Positions 12,371 through 24,089 of a DNA stretch of 64,000 nt are shown in pieces. The stretch comes from Ceratocystis colombiana (taxonomy: Eukaryota > Ascomycota > Sordariomycetes > Microascales > Ceratocystidaceae). The stretch covers positions 43,890 to 107,889 of the forward strand of contig JAOSLS010000069.1 of assembly GCA_026419805.1 (NCBI GenBank), written 5' to 3'. Each line of letters opens with the position of its first letter. Within the stretch, counting starts at the first letter, position 1. Made by a program: the position numbers and the translations under genes. The notes under the pieces are model-generated. The model had not been told where the DNA came from, searched no databases, and worked only from the letters and a program-made list of their open reading frames with translations.

Positions 12371-15037
12371 CTATTTTTGGCTGCGCTTAGCCTCCAGTTC
12401 CTTCTGGTATTTGAGCATGAGCTCCTTTCTGTGAAAACAGTTAGTATATGCAGATTTCTAAGGCTAAACGATGTAAGCCGAAAAAGGAATAGCGATTGTA
12501 CGTACTGAAGATGAGGGGGGGCGGCGGCATAATGGCTAAACTCCATGTTAAATTCACCTTTGCCTTGGGTAGCAGCACGCAACTGTGTGCTGAAGCCAAA
12601 CATGGAGTTAAGAGAGCAATCAGCAATGATGGTGAAATCCTCAGCACCAATTTCGGTATCGTTGATAGTTGAGTTGCGCTTGTTCAGTAACATGAGAACG
12701 TTGCCCTGGAATTCGTTGGGAGCAGTGATAGTAGTTTTCATGAGAGGCTCTAGAACCTGGCCGCCCGATTCCTTGAATGCCTTCTCAAAGGCGAACTGGG
12801 TAGCTTGGCTGAAAGCGTAATCAGATGAATCAGTCACGTGGGTAGCACCGTCATTGACCACCATCTTGACACCAAGAACCTTGTGGCCTAGAAGAGGGCC
12901 CTTCTCGCAAGACAGCTCAAACCCTTTACCACAAGCGCTAATAAACTTCTCGGGAATAGCTCCACCAACAACTTGCTGCTCAAAAACGTTTTCATCCGTC
13001 TCGGATGGCTCAATCCAGCCAGCAACACGGGCAAAGTCACCAGGACCACCACTTTGGCGCTTAAGGAGGTAGTCAAAGTCAACCTTGTTTGAAATAGTTT
13101 CACGGTAAGCGACGCGAGGCTGGCCAGTGACGCAGTCGACCTTGTACTCACGGCGGAGACGTTCTACATAGATCTCCAAGTGGAGCTCGCCCATGCCAGA
13201 AATGATAGTCTCCTCGCTCTCAGGGTCAACATGGAGACGGAAGGTGGGATCTTCACGCTGGAAACGGTTCATAGCCTTGGAGAAGCCGTCGGCATCGCTG
13301 CTTTTCTTGGGTTTGATCGATAGCGACATGACAGCATCAGGGACGTACATAGAAGTCATGGTGTATGGAAGGTTTCCATCAGTAAAAGTGTCACCGGAAG
13401 CGCAATCAACACCAAAGACAGCGCAAATTTCGCCAGCTCCAATTTCGTTGACATCCTCCATTTCGTTAGAGTGCATGCGAACAATACGAGGGATTCGGAC
13501 CTTTTTGTTTGTGCGCGAGTTGAACAAGTAGCTAGACTTGCGGAGTTTACCCTGATATACCCGCATGTAGGTCAGTTGGCCATAGTTGTTTTCTTCTAGC
13601 TTGAAAGCCAGGCCGACAAAGGGCAACGAATTATAAGGGACTAGGCCGACTTCCTTTTCGCCCTGTGAACGATCGAGAGCCAGGTTGGGGACCTCAGAAG
13701 GATTAGGAAGGTAGTCACAGGCAGCGTCGAGAACTGGCTGGATACCCTTGTCTGCCAGGGCGGAGCCCATCAAGACAGGAGAGAATTTGAGGTTAATGGT
13801 AGAGCGGCGAATAGCAGCTTTAATCTGCTCTTTGGTAGGTTCCTGTTCGTCTAGGAACAGCTCGGCCATTTCATCGTCGACATCGGCTAGTTTTTCAACC
13901 AGCTCCTGACGTTTTTGGGTGGCCAATTCAACCAGGGTAGGGGGGATAGTTGGCGAGCGTCGAATCTTGGTACCACGAGGACCCTCAAAGTATATGGCAT
14001 CCATCTCGATTAAATCGATAACACCCTGGAACTCATCTTCAGAGCCAATGGGGATCTGGATGGCGGCAGCAGGAATCTTGAGTTTGCTGTTGATTTGCTC
14101 AACAGCCTTCCAGGGGTTGGCACCCATGCGGTCCATCTTGTTGACAAAGCTAATGCGGGGAACATTGTAACGCTTCATCTGGCGATCAACAGTAATAGTC
14201 TGTGATTGCACACCACTGACAGCACAAAGAATCATAACAGCACCATCTAGAACACGGAGGGCACGCTCGACCTCAATAGTGAAATCAATATGGCCAGGAG
14301 TATCAATCAGATTGATGTGATACTGCTGCTCTTCGCCATTTTCAACCTTGTTCCAGTCGGCAAAGGTAGCAGCCGACTGGATGGTAATACCCTTTTCGCG
14401 CTCAAGATCCATGGAGTCCATCTTAGCGCCAACGCTGTCACGACCACGCACTTCGTGAATAGCCTTGATTCTTCCAGTGTAGAACAGGACTCGCTCGGTA
14501 ACGGTAGTTTTTCCACTATCGATATGGGCCTACACATACAAACGAGTTGGTTGTTAGTAAATGATATCAACGCAATAGATACAAGAGGAGACTTGGTCCA
14601 TACAGCAATACCAATGTTTCGCACACGAGATAGGCGCCGGGCTTCTTCTGGGCTCATCTTGGCTGCAACAGCTTCAGGAGTGAGGTTAGTAGAGTCGGCC
14701 TGAGCCATACGCAGACTATATATCACAAGTTACCGTCTTGTTAGTAGTGGTAGTTTTGGATAAAGCCAATATTGCGCAATTATAACAATTGAAGAGGTAA
14801 GAGAGGTGGGAGGAGAACATACGCTTCCTGGGCAGCTACTGATCCCAACACACGCGACGTAGTGAACATGCGACTGGTGGTGTTGGTAGAAGCCTGGATG
14901 TTAGAGGCTGGGCCTGACTTGGAGCCGGGGAAGGCCCGGGTAGTCAGCAACAAGCGAGTCGACTGGTTTCTCAAGGAATTGAAAGGAGATCCAGGAGCGA
15001 CAGCCTGTACGGCCCTTGAAAGCCGAAGAACCCGCAT
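12371..15037 (-). CDS. MEF1: Mitochondrial translation elongation factor G1
   Basis: Four exons (15037-14823, 14715-14604, 14529-12506, 12428-12371) give 802 residues; introns are 107, 74 and 77 nt. The protein is the GTPase that translocates tRNA/mRNA on mitoribosomes. An Arg/Ser-rich presequence without acids (MRVLRLSRAVQAV) supports mitochondrial import. Seen: P-loop in RNIGIAAHIDSGKTT formed across an intron, switch motif DSMDLEREKGITI, G3 INLIDTPGHIDF, G4 FVNKMDRMGANPW, then EF-G domains II to V including GMGELHLEIYVERLRREY. The last exon supplies only the C-terminal tail KELMLKYQKELEAKRSQK. An in-frame upstream codon at 15100 is not ATG, so 15037 was chosen. It shares its promoter region with COX10, which points to coordinated mitochondrial biogenesis. 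Confidence 0.95.
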
Positions 15038-15524
15038 TGTGACAGATATGAAGAGCGCTGGGGCTCTGCTTGCTTGCAATGGCGGGTGAAGAAAAGACAA
15101 TATGGATGAGAGGTTGTGGGTTGAGAGCCCTGTCGCTAAAATTCAACTGCCAATGAGGAAAAAATTGCTACTTACGCTACAGTTCTCGAATAAGCAACTT
15201 CCCTGGGCTAAACTCAACTCAGTCGCATTTACAGACGACGGCTTGTGTCCATTTCTCCGACAATTAGCCGTTATCGGGCTTCTTGGCCCTTTATAAAGTT
15301 TTGTTTTTAATAGCCGGCGGCTAATAATTATACTGTAATTGTTATAGTGGGTGCTACAATGCAAGCCTTGGCTTGTCGGCTTTCCATCATCATTCTATTC
15401 ATTGCCCGCTACCCGCCCGCCTCTCGTCTTCATCTTCTGCGCCGCACCGAGCCAAAAGCGATGCCATTCTTTTAAGACAAGTCCGTTTGCTTATGAACGA
15501 CATGCATCGCATGTACCTTATATC
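15038..15524. promoter_or_regulatory. Shared divergent promoter, MEF1 / COX10
   Basis: This 487-bp region separates the two start codons. A TATA-like stretch TTTATAAAG lies near 15290, and an AT-rich block follows at 15300-15350. Both genes act in making the respiratory chain, so joint control is plausible, but no regulatory site was proven. Confidence 0.5.
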
Positions 15525-17069
15525 ATGACCCTTTCTCTGAAACTGGCTGTCCCATGCCAAAATTCAGCCATGCTCAAAGGAGTTACTGTACGAACTCCCC
15601 GTGCCGTCGTCACCTCTTCTCTCGCCAACTCAAGCATATCTCAATATCTCTCAACTCGGCTTTTGTCAAGCAGTTCTCGATGTAACTCCAAGTTCCCAGT
15701 CGTCTCTCCTCCAAACACCGCCAAACCCGAATCATACTTTTTCAATACTAGCAATGTGCGATTGTCCATCAACAATCGGTTTGCCTTCAAGGCTCAAACT
15801 CGGCTGCTCACACAAACACAAGCCTCGCTCTCTAATATCAACACAGACGCGGTAAAGCAGACGCAATCTACCGAGCTTCCACCACATCGGCGACGGCAAT
15901 TAGAACGCCGGAAGGCTGCTGCGGCGTCCTCAACGATTGATGCGGATTCTGGTCTTGCTACCCCTCAGATGCCTCCCGATGCCTCGTCACTATTAACTAC
16001 AAAAGCGTCAAAACAACCTCAATCATCGGTCCGAAGACTCTTCTCTCTGTGCATGGCTTTGTCCAAACCACGCCTCACAGTACTTGTAGTACTTACGGCC
16101 ATGGTTCCATATGCACTATACCCCGTGCCAGCATTCTTAAGTCCTACGATGACAGATACCCCGTCACTGAGTACATTGACTCTCACATTTCTAACCACGG
16201 GCACTTTTCTTTGCTCTGCTTCTGCAAATGCTCTGAACATGCTGTATGAGCCCAAGACCGACGCATTGATGACACGCACTCGTAATCGACCCTTGGTCAG
16301 GGGCCTCTTGTCCACCAGAGCTGCTGTAGCATTTGCAGTCTTTTCTGCCTTTGCCGGCAGCAGTCTGCTTTACTATGGCGTTAATCCCACTGTCGCGTTC
16401 CTAGGTGCTTCTAACATAGTCATATATGCTGGAATTTACACCCCCTTGAAGGCCATTACCGCCGCAAATACCTGGGTGGGTGCTGTCGTCGGTGGGATTC
16501 CGCCCTTGATGGGCTGGGCTGCTGCTGCGGGCGAGAATGCAACTGGCGATGGTTCCTGGAAAGAGCTCTTGTTTGCTGATGACGGAACCTCTGTAGGAGG
16601 ATGGCTCTTAGCTAGTCTCTTATTTGCCTGGCAGTTCCCTCACTTCATGGCACTCTCGTGGTCTATCCGTGAGGAATACAAATCTGCCGGTCTCCGTATG
16701 CTAAGTTGGACAAATCCTGCGCGCAATGCCAGAGTGGCCCTACGCTACAGCTTAATTTTCTTCCCTATTTGCTGGGGACTTTGTGCAGCTGGTGTCACCG
16801 ATTGGAGCTTTGCTGTTACTAGCACCCCCATTAACGGCTGGTTAGCATGGCAAGCGATGCGCTTTTGGAAAGAGCAGGGCTACAAGGGTACGGCGCGGGG
16901 CCTATTTTGGGCGAGCGTCTGGCATCTTCCTGGTCTTCTTGTTCTTGCTCTTGCGCAAAAGAAAGGCATGTGGTCTCGCATCTGGAATAGCATCACGGGC
17001 AAAGGTGTGGAGGGTGATGATGAATGGGAGGATGAGGTACTTGACACTCCCGTTTCTGGAGGTAAATGA
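15525..17069 (+). CDS. COX10: Protoheme IX farnesyltransferase (heme O synthase)
   Basis: Intronless, 514 residues from the ATG at 15525 (MTLSLKLAVPCQNSAML). The enzyme attaches a farnesyl group to heme B to make heme O for cytochrome c oxidase, in the mitochondrial inner membrane. It is a UbiA-family protein: first Asp-rich motif within NALNMLYEPKTDALMTRTRN (residues ~235-255), then several hydrophobic helices (AVAFAVFSAFAGSSLLYYG; NIVIYAGIYTPLK). The second loop is WVGAVVGGIPPLMGWAAAAG, and the conserved WQFPHFMALSWSIREEY follows near residue 370. The first ~150 residues are Ser/Thr/Arg-rich, fitting a long presequence. The frame is open further upstream to 15351, where an ATG also exists, but the upstream part (WLVGFPSSFYSLPATRPP) looks non-coding. 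Start choice is therefore moderately certain; identity is very certain. Confidence 0.95.
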   Translation: MTLSLKLAVPCQNSAMLKGVTVRTPRAVVTSSLANSSISQYLSTRLLSSSSRCNSKFPVVSPPNTAKPESYFFNTSNVRLSINNRFAFKAQTRLLTQTQASLSNINTDAVKQTQSTELPPHRRRQLERRKAAAASSTIDADSGLATPQMPPDASSLLTTKASKQPQSSVRRLFSLCMALSKPRLTVLVVLTAMVPYALYPVPAFLSPTMTDTPSLSTLTLTFLTTGTFLCSASANALNMLYEPKTDALMTRTRNRPLVRGLLSTRAAVAFAVFSAFAGSSLLYYGVNPTVAFLGASNIVIYAGIYTPLKAITAANTWVGAVVGGIPPLMGWAAAAGENATGDGSWKELLFADDGTSVGGWLLASLLFAWQFPHFMALSWSIREEYKSAGLRMLSWTNPARNARVALRYSLIFFPICWGLCAAGVTDWSFAVTSTPINGWLAWQAMRFWKEQGYKGTARGLFWASVWHLPGLLVLALAQKKGMWSRIWNSITGKGVEGDDEWEDEVLDTPVSGGK

Positions 17070-17717
17070 CAAGGGTATTTTTCCATTGTCAAGCCGCCGT
17101 TTTTAAACCAGCTGTCAATAAGGCACCTGCATCTTGACAGTGATGCTTGTATCATAATATGAAGGCAATGTGTGACATGATGGCGGCAAACATGCATCAC
17201 TTGTCCGCAATTGTTTCAATATGTATTTATAAATATATAGCTATAAGCCAACTTTGAATTCGCCGTTTCTGCATTCTCAAGCCTATTACTCAAGCACTTG
17301 GGGGGGCGCAAATAGAGTATAATCTCGACTACTGTCCTCATCGCCCAATACCGTCCGTCCCTTTTTGTGTGTACATTTGTATGATGGCCCTATGGTATCA
17401 TCTCCGAAGCACGAGCTAGAATACTAGTCTTTTTGAATCTGACGATGCATTAATTCTATAATAGTTGCTTAGGTGCCCCCAGCCACTCACTCAAAGAAAG
17501 CTATAATGAAAACCATGCGGAAACCAAGTGCCAACAACTATAAAACATCCCCAAGATACGCAATGCAGAATAAAGACTTGATGCCAACAACAACCTTGTA
17601 GAATGTAAAAAGAAAAACCCCAAAATCCACGACTTATCTCTCCATTCATCAGCGAACAGAAGGCTTTGGCCCAGGACACTTAAAAGTGACCTCCATGGCC
17701 ATTTTCCCAGTGACTCC
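17070..17717. other. Convergent intergenic spacer
   Basis: AT-rich 648-bp spacer between the COX10 and Myb-gene stop codons; presumed 3' UTRs only. Confidence 0.5.
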
Positions 17718-18930
17718 TCACATGTTAACTGACCGCCTATTAACCAGTGCGTTGATTCCAATGTCTGACGCTGGGGGAAGTCTCTGGTTATCAAATTCAG
17801 TGTCATTGACTCCAGAATGACCAAGATAGGAGTTTGAGATGTGTCTAACGCCCATTACGTCGGGGTCATATGCCGGGTTCTGTGCTTGGGCATGATGCAT
17901 AGCCGTTCTATAATGGGGATGGTGCTGACTCTGACCATGGGACAAGACAGGCGGAAAGTATCCGGCGGATGACAACGCCGGCATTGTGTAAGTGGTCGAT
18001 TGCGGAAGCATTGCCACCTCTGAGGGCCCATAATGTGCCACTGGCTCAGATACCAATAAAGACTCCATATGGTGGGTTGAAGTATGTGGTTGGGAGTAAG
18101 CTGGTGCCATGTTCAAGGCCATTGGTGCGTCTGTCAAGGGTAGCTGTGAAGACGAAATAGATGTGGTTGTTGGAGGCTTGTTTAAAGTGGCATCCTTCCA
18201 CCTTTTGCGAATATCATTCTCTCCCATTTCGAAGCACTATGATAGGTGTTAGTACAATGCCTTCGAGACAGGCGATTTACGACTCGCAATCAAGTAATGA
18301 CAAACAATATAAAAAAAGGAAGAGGAAAAAGAAAAGCAAAAAACATATAAAGCTCACCATTCGCTCTAGTTTGTCCCACTTCATTCCAGGCATCCTAGAC
18401 TCAAGAACCTTCCACATTTCTTCGCGAGCTTCCCAATAGGCAACAGCTACACGGGTCTTGTCTAAGGCGTCATTCTTTTCAGACATGGCCTTCCGTTGCT
18501 GGATTCTTTCGTATCGCTTACGACAGGCATTTGCTGATTTTCCTTTGAACTTCTTGGCTATCTCGCACCAGCGGCCTCGTCGCCTTCTGAGCTCTTCTAG
18601 AAGTGAATCTTCGGCGGCACTCCATTTGACGCCCTTTCCGCGTCTTCTGGGTTCTTCGTCATCTTCGCTGTCTTGTTCATCGTCTGGAAACTCGTCGTTA
18701 ACCCCGTCTGCTGTATGGTGTTTCATGGAGGATTCTATTTCATAATAGTCATAGTTTTGGACATAGGCCGATGGGGTTCGGCCTTCGCTCACTGGAGAGT
18801 AATATGGCCCTCTAGTGGCAGTCTGTGTGTAAGTCGTACTGTTGTTATTTGCAGCCACAGAAGCCCTGTTGACCGGCAAAGGGTTGTACCGTTGACTGGT
18901 ACTGTATGAAATGTTCGAAGACCGGGACAT
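17718..18930 (-). CDS. Myb/SANT-like DNA-binding protein
   Basis: Two exons (18930-18358 and 18236-17718) with a 121-nt intron ending after a TACTAAC-type branch site give 363 residues. Residues ~101-145 form a Myb/SANT helix-turn-helix (KWSAAEDSLLEELRRRRGRW, then AKKFKGKSANACRKRYERI) with the spaced Trp residues expected. A second SANT-like unit (~172-212, WEAREEMWKVLESRMPG, then IRKRWKD) is interrupted by the intron, and joining the exons completes it. An acidic stretch (DDEQDSEDDEEP) precedes the domain, and the C-terminus is rich in His/Pro/Ser/Tyr as in fungal activators. It is probably a nuclear transcription regulator; targets are unknown. The ATG at 18930 (MSRSSNIS) is preferred over an upstream in-frame start whose leader is hydrophobic and unlike coding sequence. 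Confidence 0.85.
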
Positions 18931-21900
18931 GGTTACTCGATAGGTGTAGAAGCACGCGTATATGAGGGAGTATTGTCTAGGTTTATGCAAAGTATAGAAG
19001 CTCGGCAAGAGCGACTGTCTAATGTAAAAGAAGGTAAATATCAGAATGAAAAATAAAGTACAAAGATGGTTGCCAAGGCTCTATCCAGAGAGCGTGGGGA
19101 TTGAGAAGAGAAAGAGGTTGTGAAAACAAAAAAGATGTATGAAGTGGTCTGCTTGAACGGCGAAAGGGTCTAGTACAAGGCCCGGGGAACGGCCAGTTAA
19201 TAAACATTCAGGCTAGAGCGGTCAATGAAGATGTAGCGTATGTTATTCAAAATAATCTAACCAAATATAAACGTACTTTGCATATGAAAGCGGTTTCAGG
19301 CTATCTCAGTATACGTCCAGATGAGTGGCAATTGTGTCCACCGTAGACCCCAAGTAGTAGCAAACGTCTACGATGCGCTCGTTTGTTCTATTCATAACCC
19401 GCACCAAGTCCCCAGTCCTCACGAAGCATGGCGTTACGAGTGCAGCATTCCCTTCACATTGGTTTATTTTTTCTACATGAAACACGAATGCAGTATCTAA
19501 ATCGTAGTCTTCGCAGCTCAACTAGTCTTCATATTGGCTAGTTAGATTTGTATAACGCTGGTTTGAAGAGAGTTTGGGCGGTTAAGAAAAAGCAACGCTT
19601 TTTTTTTTTGGCGTAAGCGGTTAACGTATGGAAGAGGGGTGGAAGGAAGCTGAACAATGGAAGCGCTGGATCAAGGGCGGCAAGCTTGCACGAGCTGGAT
19701 GGTCCCTGCAGACAGATGAATAAGGGAAATGCAGGGCATTAATTCAAGCTCACATATTCCGTGCAAGGCTAGTTACTCTCTAGATGTCAAACATGAAACT
19801 TTGAATAATTATTAAATCCAACCCAAACGCAGCTTCTTCACCATGATCTTTGGCTCAGTATCCCAAACATGAACCTAAGTTTACGCCTGTCCCTCACCAG
19901 TGCTCTAAATCGTTAAATCAAGTGCTCATAGCCATACATTTCTGATAATAGTGGTTAGAGGACACCCGCTGGTTTTAAAGTTCTCAGGTAATATACCCAC
20001 CCTTAGTGACAATGGGTACTTCTTCACACGCTTCTACGTGAATAGTTGTACCATCTAAACAAACTAGAAATCTAGAGGCTTGCTTACTCAAGCGGCATTT
20101 AGACTGGAAAGCAGACTTTGCGGTCGTCAAAAACCCTCAAATTTGGCAAGGGTTGCTGTGAACTTAGTAGCTTTCCTTTCTTCTACCAAGCATAGCCAGT
20201 GCTATAAAGCTGACCAGTGGTTCCTGAAAGCCTGTCGTCAAGTAAGCGCTATCTTATTGGTCTGAAGTTACATGACTCGCGTTTAACTTGATATCTCCAC
20301 TGTTTTAGCGCTGATGCCATTTATGGTAATCTATTTTTATCCTAAAGCCGCTGTTGATTTTCGGCCCTTGCATTAAGATTAAGAATTAGGGTTGTTCGGG
20401 TTATTCTATAGCGCACTGTAGGGTTGTCAATATCCAATAGGCATATCAACTTGCACGGTATGATATGCGTAAGGACTTTTTAGAAAGCTTGCTGCTACGA
20501 TCAAGACTATTTTCTGTTCTTGTCTAGTCGCAGATATCAGCATGAATAGATGATCATTGTCGAGCTAGCTTTCATATTTTCATAAGTAATAAACGGAACG
20601 TGATAGCGATAGTGATGGTGATAGTTTTGATTGTCCCAAAAATCGTTGTTAATATTCTTTCCACTGCACTCATGCTTATTGAGAACTTGGCGTGAATCTC
20701 AAACTTTGCGAAGATATTCTCTCTTTGTTCGTGTAGGTAAAAATGATGATATGCTGAGCCCAGCAGGGGGTGGAAACTATGTCAGATACAACCGGTGATA
20801 GAAAAATGATTGGCGGAGTTAGGCAGAAAGGTCTTTTCTCTGTTGTAGAGATAAAAAGGACTGGAGTAGTTGCAAAACAGCCAAAAGCGTAACGTAACTT
20901 CATGACTATGTTCCAGAAGCGACTAGATCCCTCTCCGCCAAATGGTTGTTGCTGCGGGTAAAATTATGCTACAAATGTGTTGACCATATTGCTTTGAAGC
21001 CGAGCCACACTATCCATTGGAAACAGTTGAGATGAAGAGTAGAAGTTGATGTGTGGCTGATGCTGGTCTGTGATCTGGCCCTAAATAGACTAGGAAGAAC
21101 CCCTGCAGATGAAGGAGGGAAAGTGATAATTTATTGTTTGAGAAATCTGATACAACGAACGCCCCCCTATTTTTTGGGCTTGCATATAAGGGTCATCTGG
21201 TTTGTTACATAGTAGATATTCCTACAACGGATGAAAGACAGGGGGAACAACGCTCGGGATTTCTCTTGAGTGGATCTACATTGACATGTACAGTCTCCTG
21301 ATATTTGAGAAGGACGCTGTCTGAATAGTCGGGAAGTGCTAAGCTCAGGCACTCTCTTACCCAAAATGACATATCCCCATACTTGACCTGAAACTAGCTC
21401 ATGGCTATTGAACTCTTCAAGTCAAAATAGAACTTGGCTTTCTCTATAGTATACGTGGATGGAGCCGGCTTGGCACAGAAGTTTCCTTGGATAATGCCTA
21501 GGTGTTAGGCTAGTTCTTGGCTGTAGAACATGAGAATGTTTCTTTAGGAGGAGAATAGTTTTGCCAGGTGTAACCATACCAATTCCGTCTTATTGATCAA
21601 AACTACGCACTGCTATGGCAAGTCTACCAACGTCTCTCGGAGATCTCTCTCGTCCGTCTGATGCTTGAGCTTAAGAACAAAATTTCTAGTGCTAGACTAG
21701 ACTGAAACTCAGTGTCTTTTTGAGCTAGGGGCTTTCTCCTGCCTGCATTTTGCAGGAAGCTTCTGCTCTGTCCATGTACCTGACTAGGGATTCCGAGGGA
21801 AGACGAAGGGAAAAATAACTGATAGTAACCTGACTTTTCAAAGAAGAGAAGCGAAGATGGCCCCTGGATAGAGCAAACTAAATATTGGCAGACTTCAGCA

Positions 21901-22503
21901 ACGCTAGCTAGGGAGAAAGCGGAAGATAGCTTGAAACCATATTTCGAAGCTCAAGTGATGTGGTTTTATTTCGGAGTATACATTGTTGGCGAGTGGGTGT
22001 GTGAGTTTATTTGCTCATTAGGACAGATCCTGATGATGTGGATTGCATACTACACCTACGTCTTCGGACTTGTCATAGTACAGGGGCTTTTCAACTAGGG
22101 GACGACATAAATTGCTTGCGACGATGATTGGAGATGGGAGGGGATGAGGTGCGACAGCGTGCCATCAGATCAGCATATATATTCGTCGGCATTCCCAAAT
22201 CTAATGGCCTCGTTGTTTCTCAGCTCATCTCTTCAACATCCAAAGAATCATAGGCCTGGCTGCCATATTCTCACACTCTTTTGTGCTTTTTTCCTTTCCT
22301 TTCCTTTCTTTCCTTTTCTCTCAGTTATCAGTATCATTCTTTTGTTGACACATTCGTGTCTTTCCTTTCTTTTATACATAAAGTTATTTGTTGTACAAAT
22401 ACGCTATTCTTTTCTCTGCACAAATTGATCAAGTTAAAGGCCCTTTTTGGTACCTATATTTCTGTCTGTCCCGTGATTCTTACGTCCGCATATATACCTC
22501 AAT
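18931..22503. other. Gene-poor region, 3.6 kb
   Basis: It separates the divergent Myb and cellulase genes. I found no gene with a convincing model. A minus-strand open segment at 19306-19521 (71 codons, no ATG) has a protein-like composition and is noted under findings. A CT-rich tract at 22290-22380 just ahead of the cellulase start looks like its core promoter or leader. No tRNA or repeat family was recognised. Confidence 0.5.
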
Positions 22504-24089
22504 ATGAAGACTTCGACTCTTGTTGCAAGCGCCCTTGTGGGTGTGGTGTCTGCGCAGAACACTGCATACTCGCAATGTGGCGGAAAGAACTGGACTGGTG
22601 CCAAGGATTGCATTTCGGGGTACACTTGCACAGTTATGAACGACTACTACTCGCAGTGTATCACTAGCTCTGGCTCTGGCTCTGGCTCTGGCTCCGGCCC
22701 TGACGTTAAACCGGCTTCTGCTAAGGCTTCTGTGGCTTCCGTGGTCGCGGCTGCCACCGGGGTCGCCTCTACCGATAATTCTTGTGCTGTAGAGACAGAC
22801 GAGCCTGCTGTGGCTTCTACAAAACCCAAGGCTGCTTCCACTGGAGGCTACGCTCCCGCTATCAAGAACAATGTTCCTACTGCTAAGTCTAGCACCACGC
22901 CTACCGGCTTCTTTACGTCTGTTACTTCGACGACAACTACGACAGCCTCTACTGGCTATGGTATCAATGGTGTCTCTAGCGAGCCCTTGGCATCTACTCC
23001 AGCTGCTTATAGTGCATCTGCTACTGGAACCTCGAGCTCAAGCACACCTACCAGCACCCCTTCCACTGGATATACTAGCTCTGGAAAGGGCCTCAAGATG
23101 ATGGGTGCCAGTGTCTCCGGTGCCGAGTTTGGTGCCGGCTCTCTTCCAGGTGTTTATGGCAAGGATTTTACTTTTGCCAACACTAGTGCTATTGATGTAA
23201 GTGATTATCTATCTCTACAAAAGTGCAACTTGACTCGAAATGTTAGCTAATACTTTCTTTTGCTTTATTTCCCTTGAGCCAACAGGCCTTGTTGTCCCAG
23301 GGTTACAACACCATCCGCCTGCCATTTTTGATGGAGCGTCTGTCTCCTTCCTTGAGTGGTCCTCTGGACTCTGCATACTTGAAAAATTACACCGAGGCTG
23401 TTGATTTTGTCACTGGCAAGGGTGGATATGCTGTCCTTGATCCCCACAACTATGGCCGCTATAACGGTGCTGTTGTTACTGACTACACTGCCTTTGAGGC
23501 TTTCTGGAAGAATGTGGCCACTGTATTCAAAAGCAATGATAAGGTCATCTTCGACACCAACAACGAGTACCACGACACTACGGCTGATAATGTGCTTAAG
23601 CTCAACCAGGCTGCTATTGACGGTATTCGGAGTGCAGGTGCTACGACGCAGTACATCTTTGTTGAGGGCAACTCGTACACTGGTGCTTGGACGTGGAACA
23701 CCACCAACACCAATCTAGCTGCACTGACTGATCCGAGTGACAAGATAATCTACGAGATGCACCAGTACCTCGACTCGGATGGATCTGGAACGTCTGAAAC
23801 CTGCGTTTCTTCTGAAATTGGTGCCCAGAGAGTTGCCGGTGCTACCGAGTGGCTGAAGGCCAACAAGAAGATTGGGATCATTGGCGAGTTTGCTGGCGGT
23901 ACTAACTCGCAGTGCTTGGAAGCTGTTACTGGCCTCCTGGACCACCTCAAGGAGAACAGCGATGTTTGGTCGGGTGCTCTGTGGTGGGGAGCTGGCCCAT
24001 GGTGGGGAGATTACCTCTTCTCCTTTGAGCCACCTAGCGGTAAGGGTTACTTGTACTACAACTCCCTGCTTCTAAATTACTTGGCCTAG
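22504..24089 (+). CDS. Secreted endo-beta-1,4-glucanase, CBM1 plus GH5
   Basis: Exons 22504-23196 and 23286-24089 (89-nt intron) give 498 residues. In order: signal peptide (residues 1-17, MKTSTLVASALVGVVSA); a fungal cellulose-binding module CBM1 (~20-51, with four Cys and the aromatic binding face in CISGYTCTVMNDYYSQC); an SG repeat and a ~150-residue Ser/Thr/Ala linker likely O-glycosylated; then a GH5 catalytic domain. The acid/base Glu is in FDTNNEYHD (~residue 325) and the nucleophile Glu in IGIIGEFAGG (~432); RLPFLMERL and LDPHNYGRY are also typical of the GH5_5 endoglucanases. It cuts internal bonds of cellulose outside the cell. This is the one clear plant-polymer degradation gene in the window and implies a saprobic, plant-associated or mycoparasitic life style. 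Confidence 0.95.
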
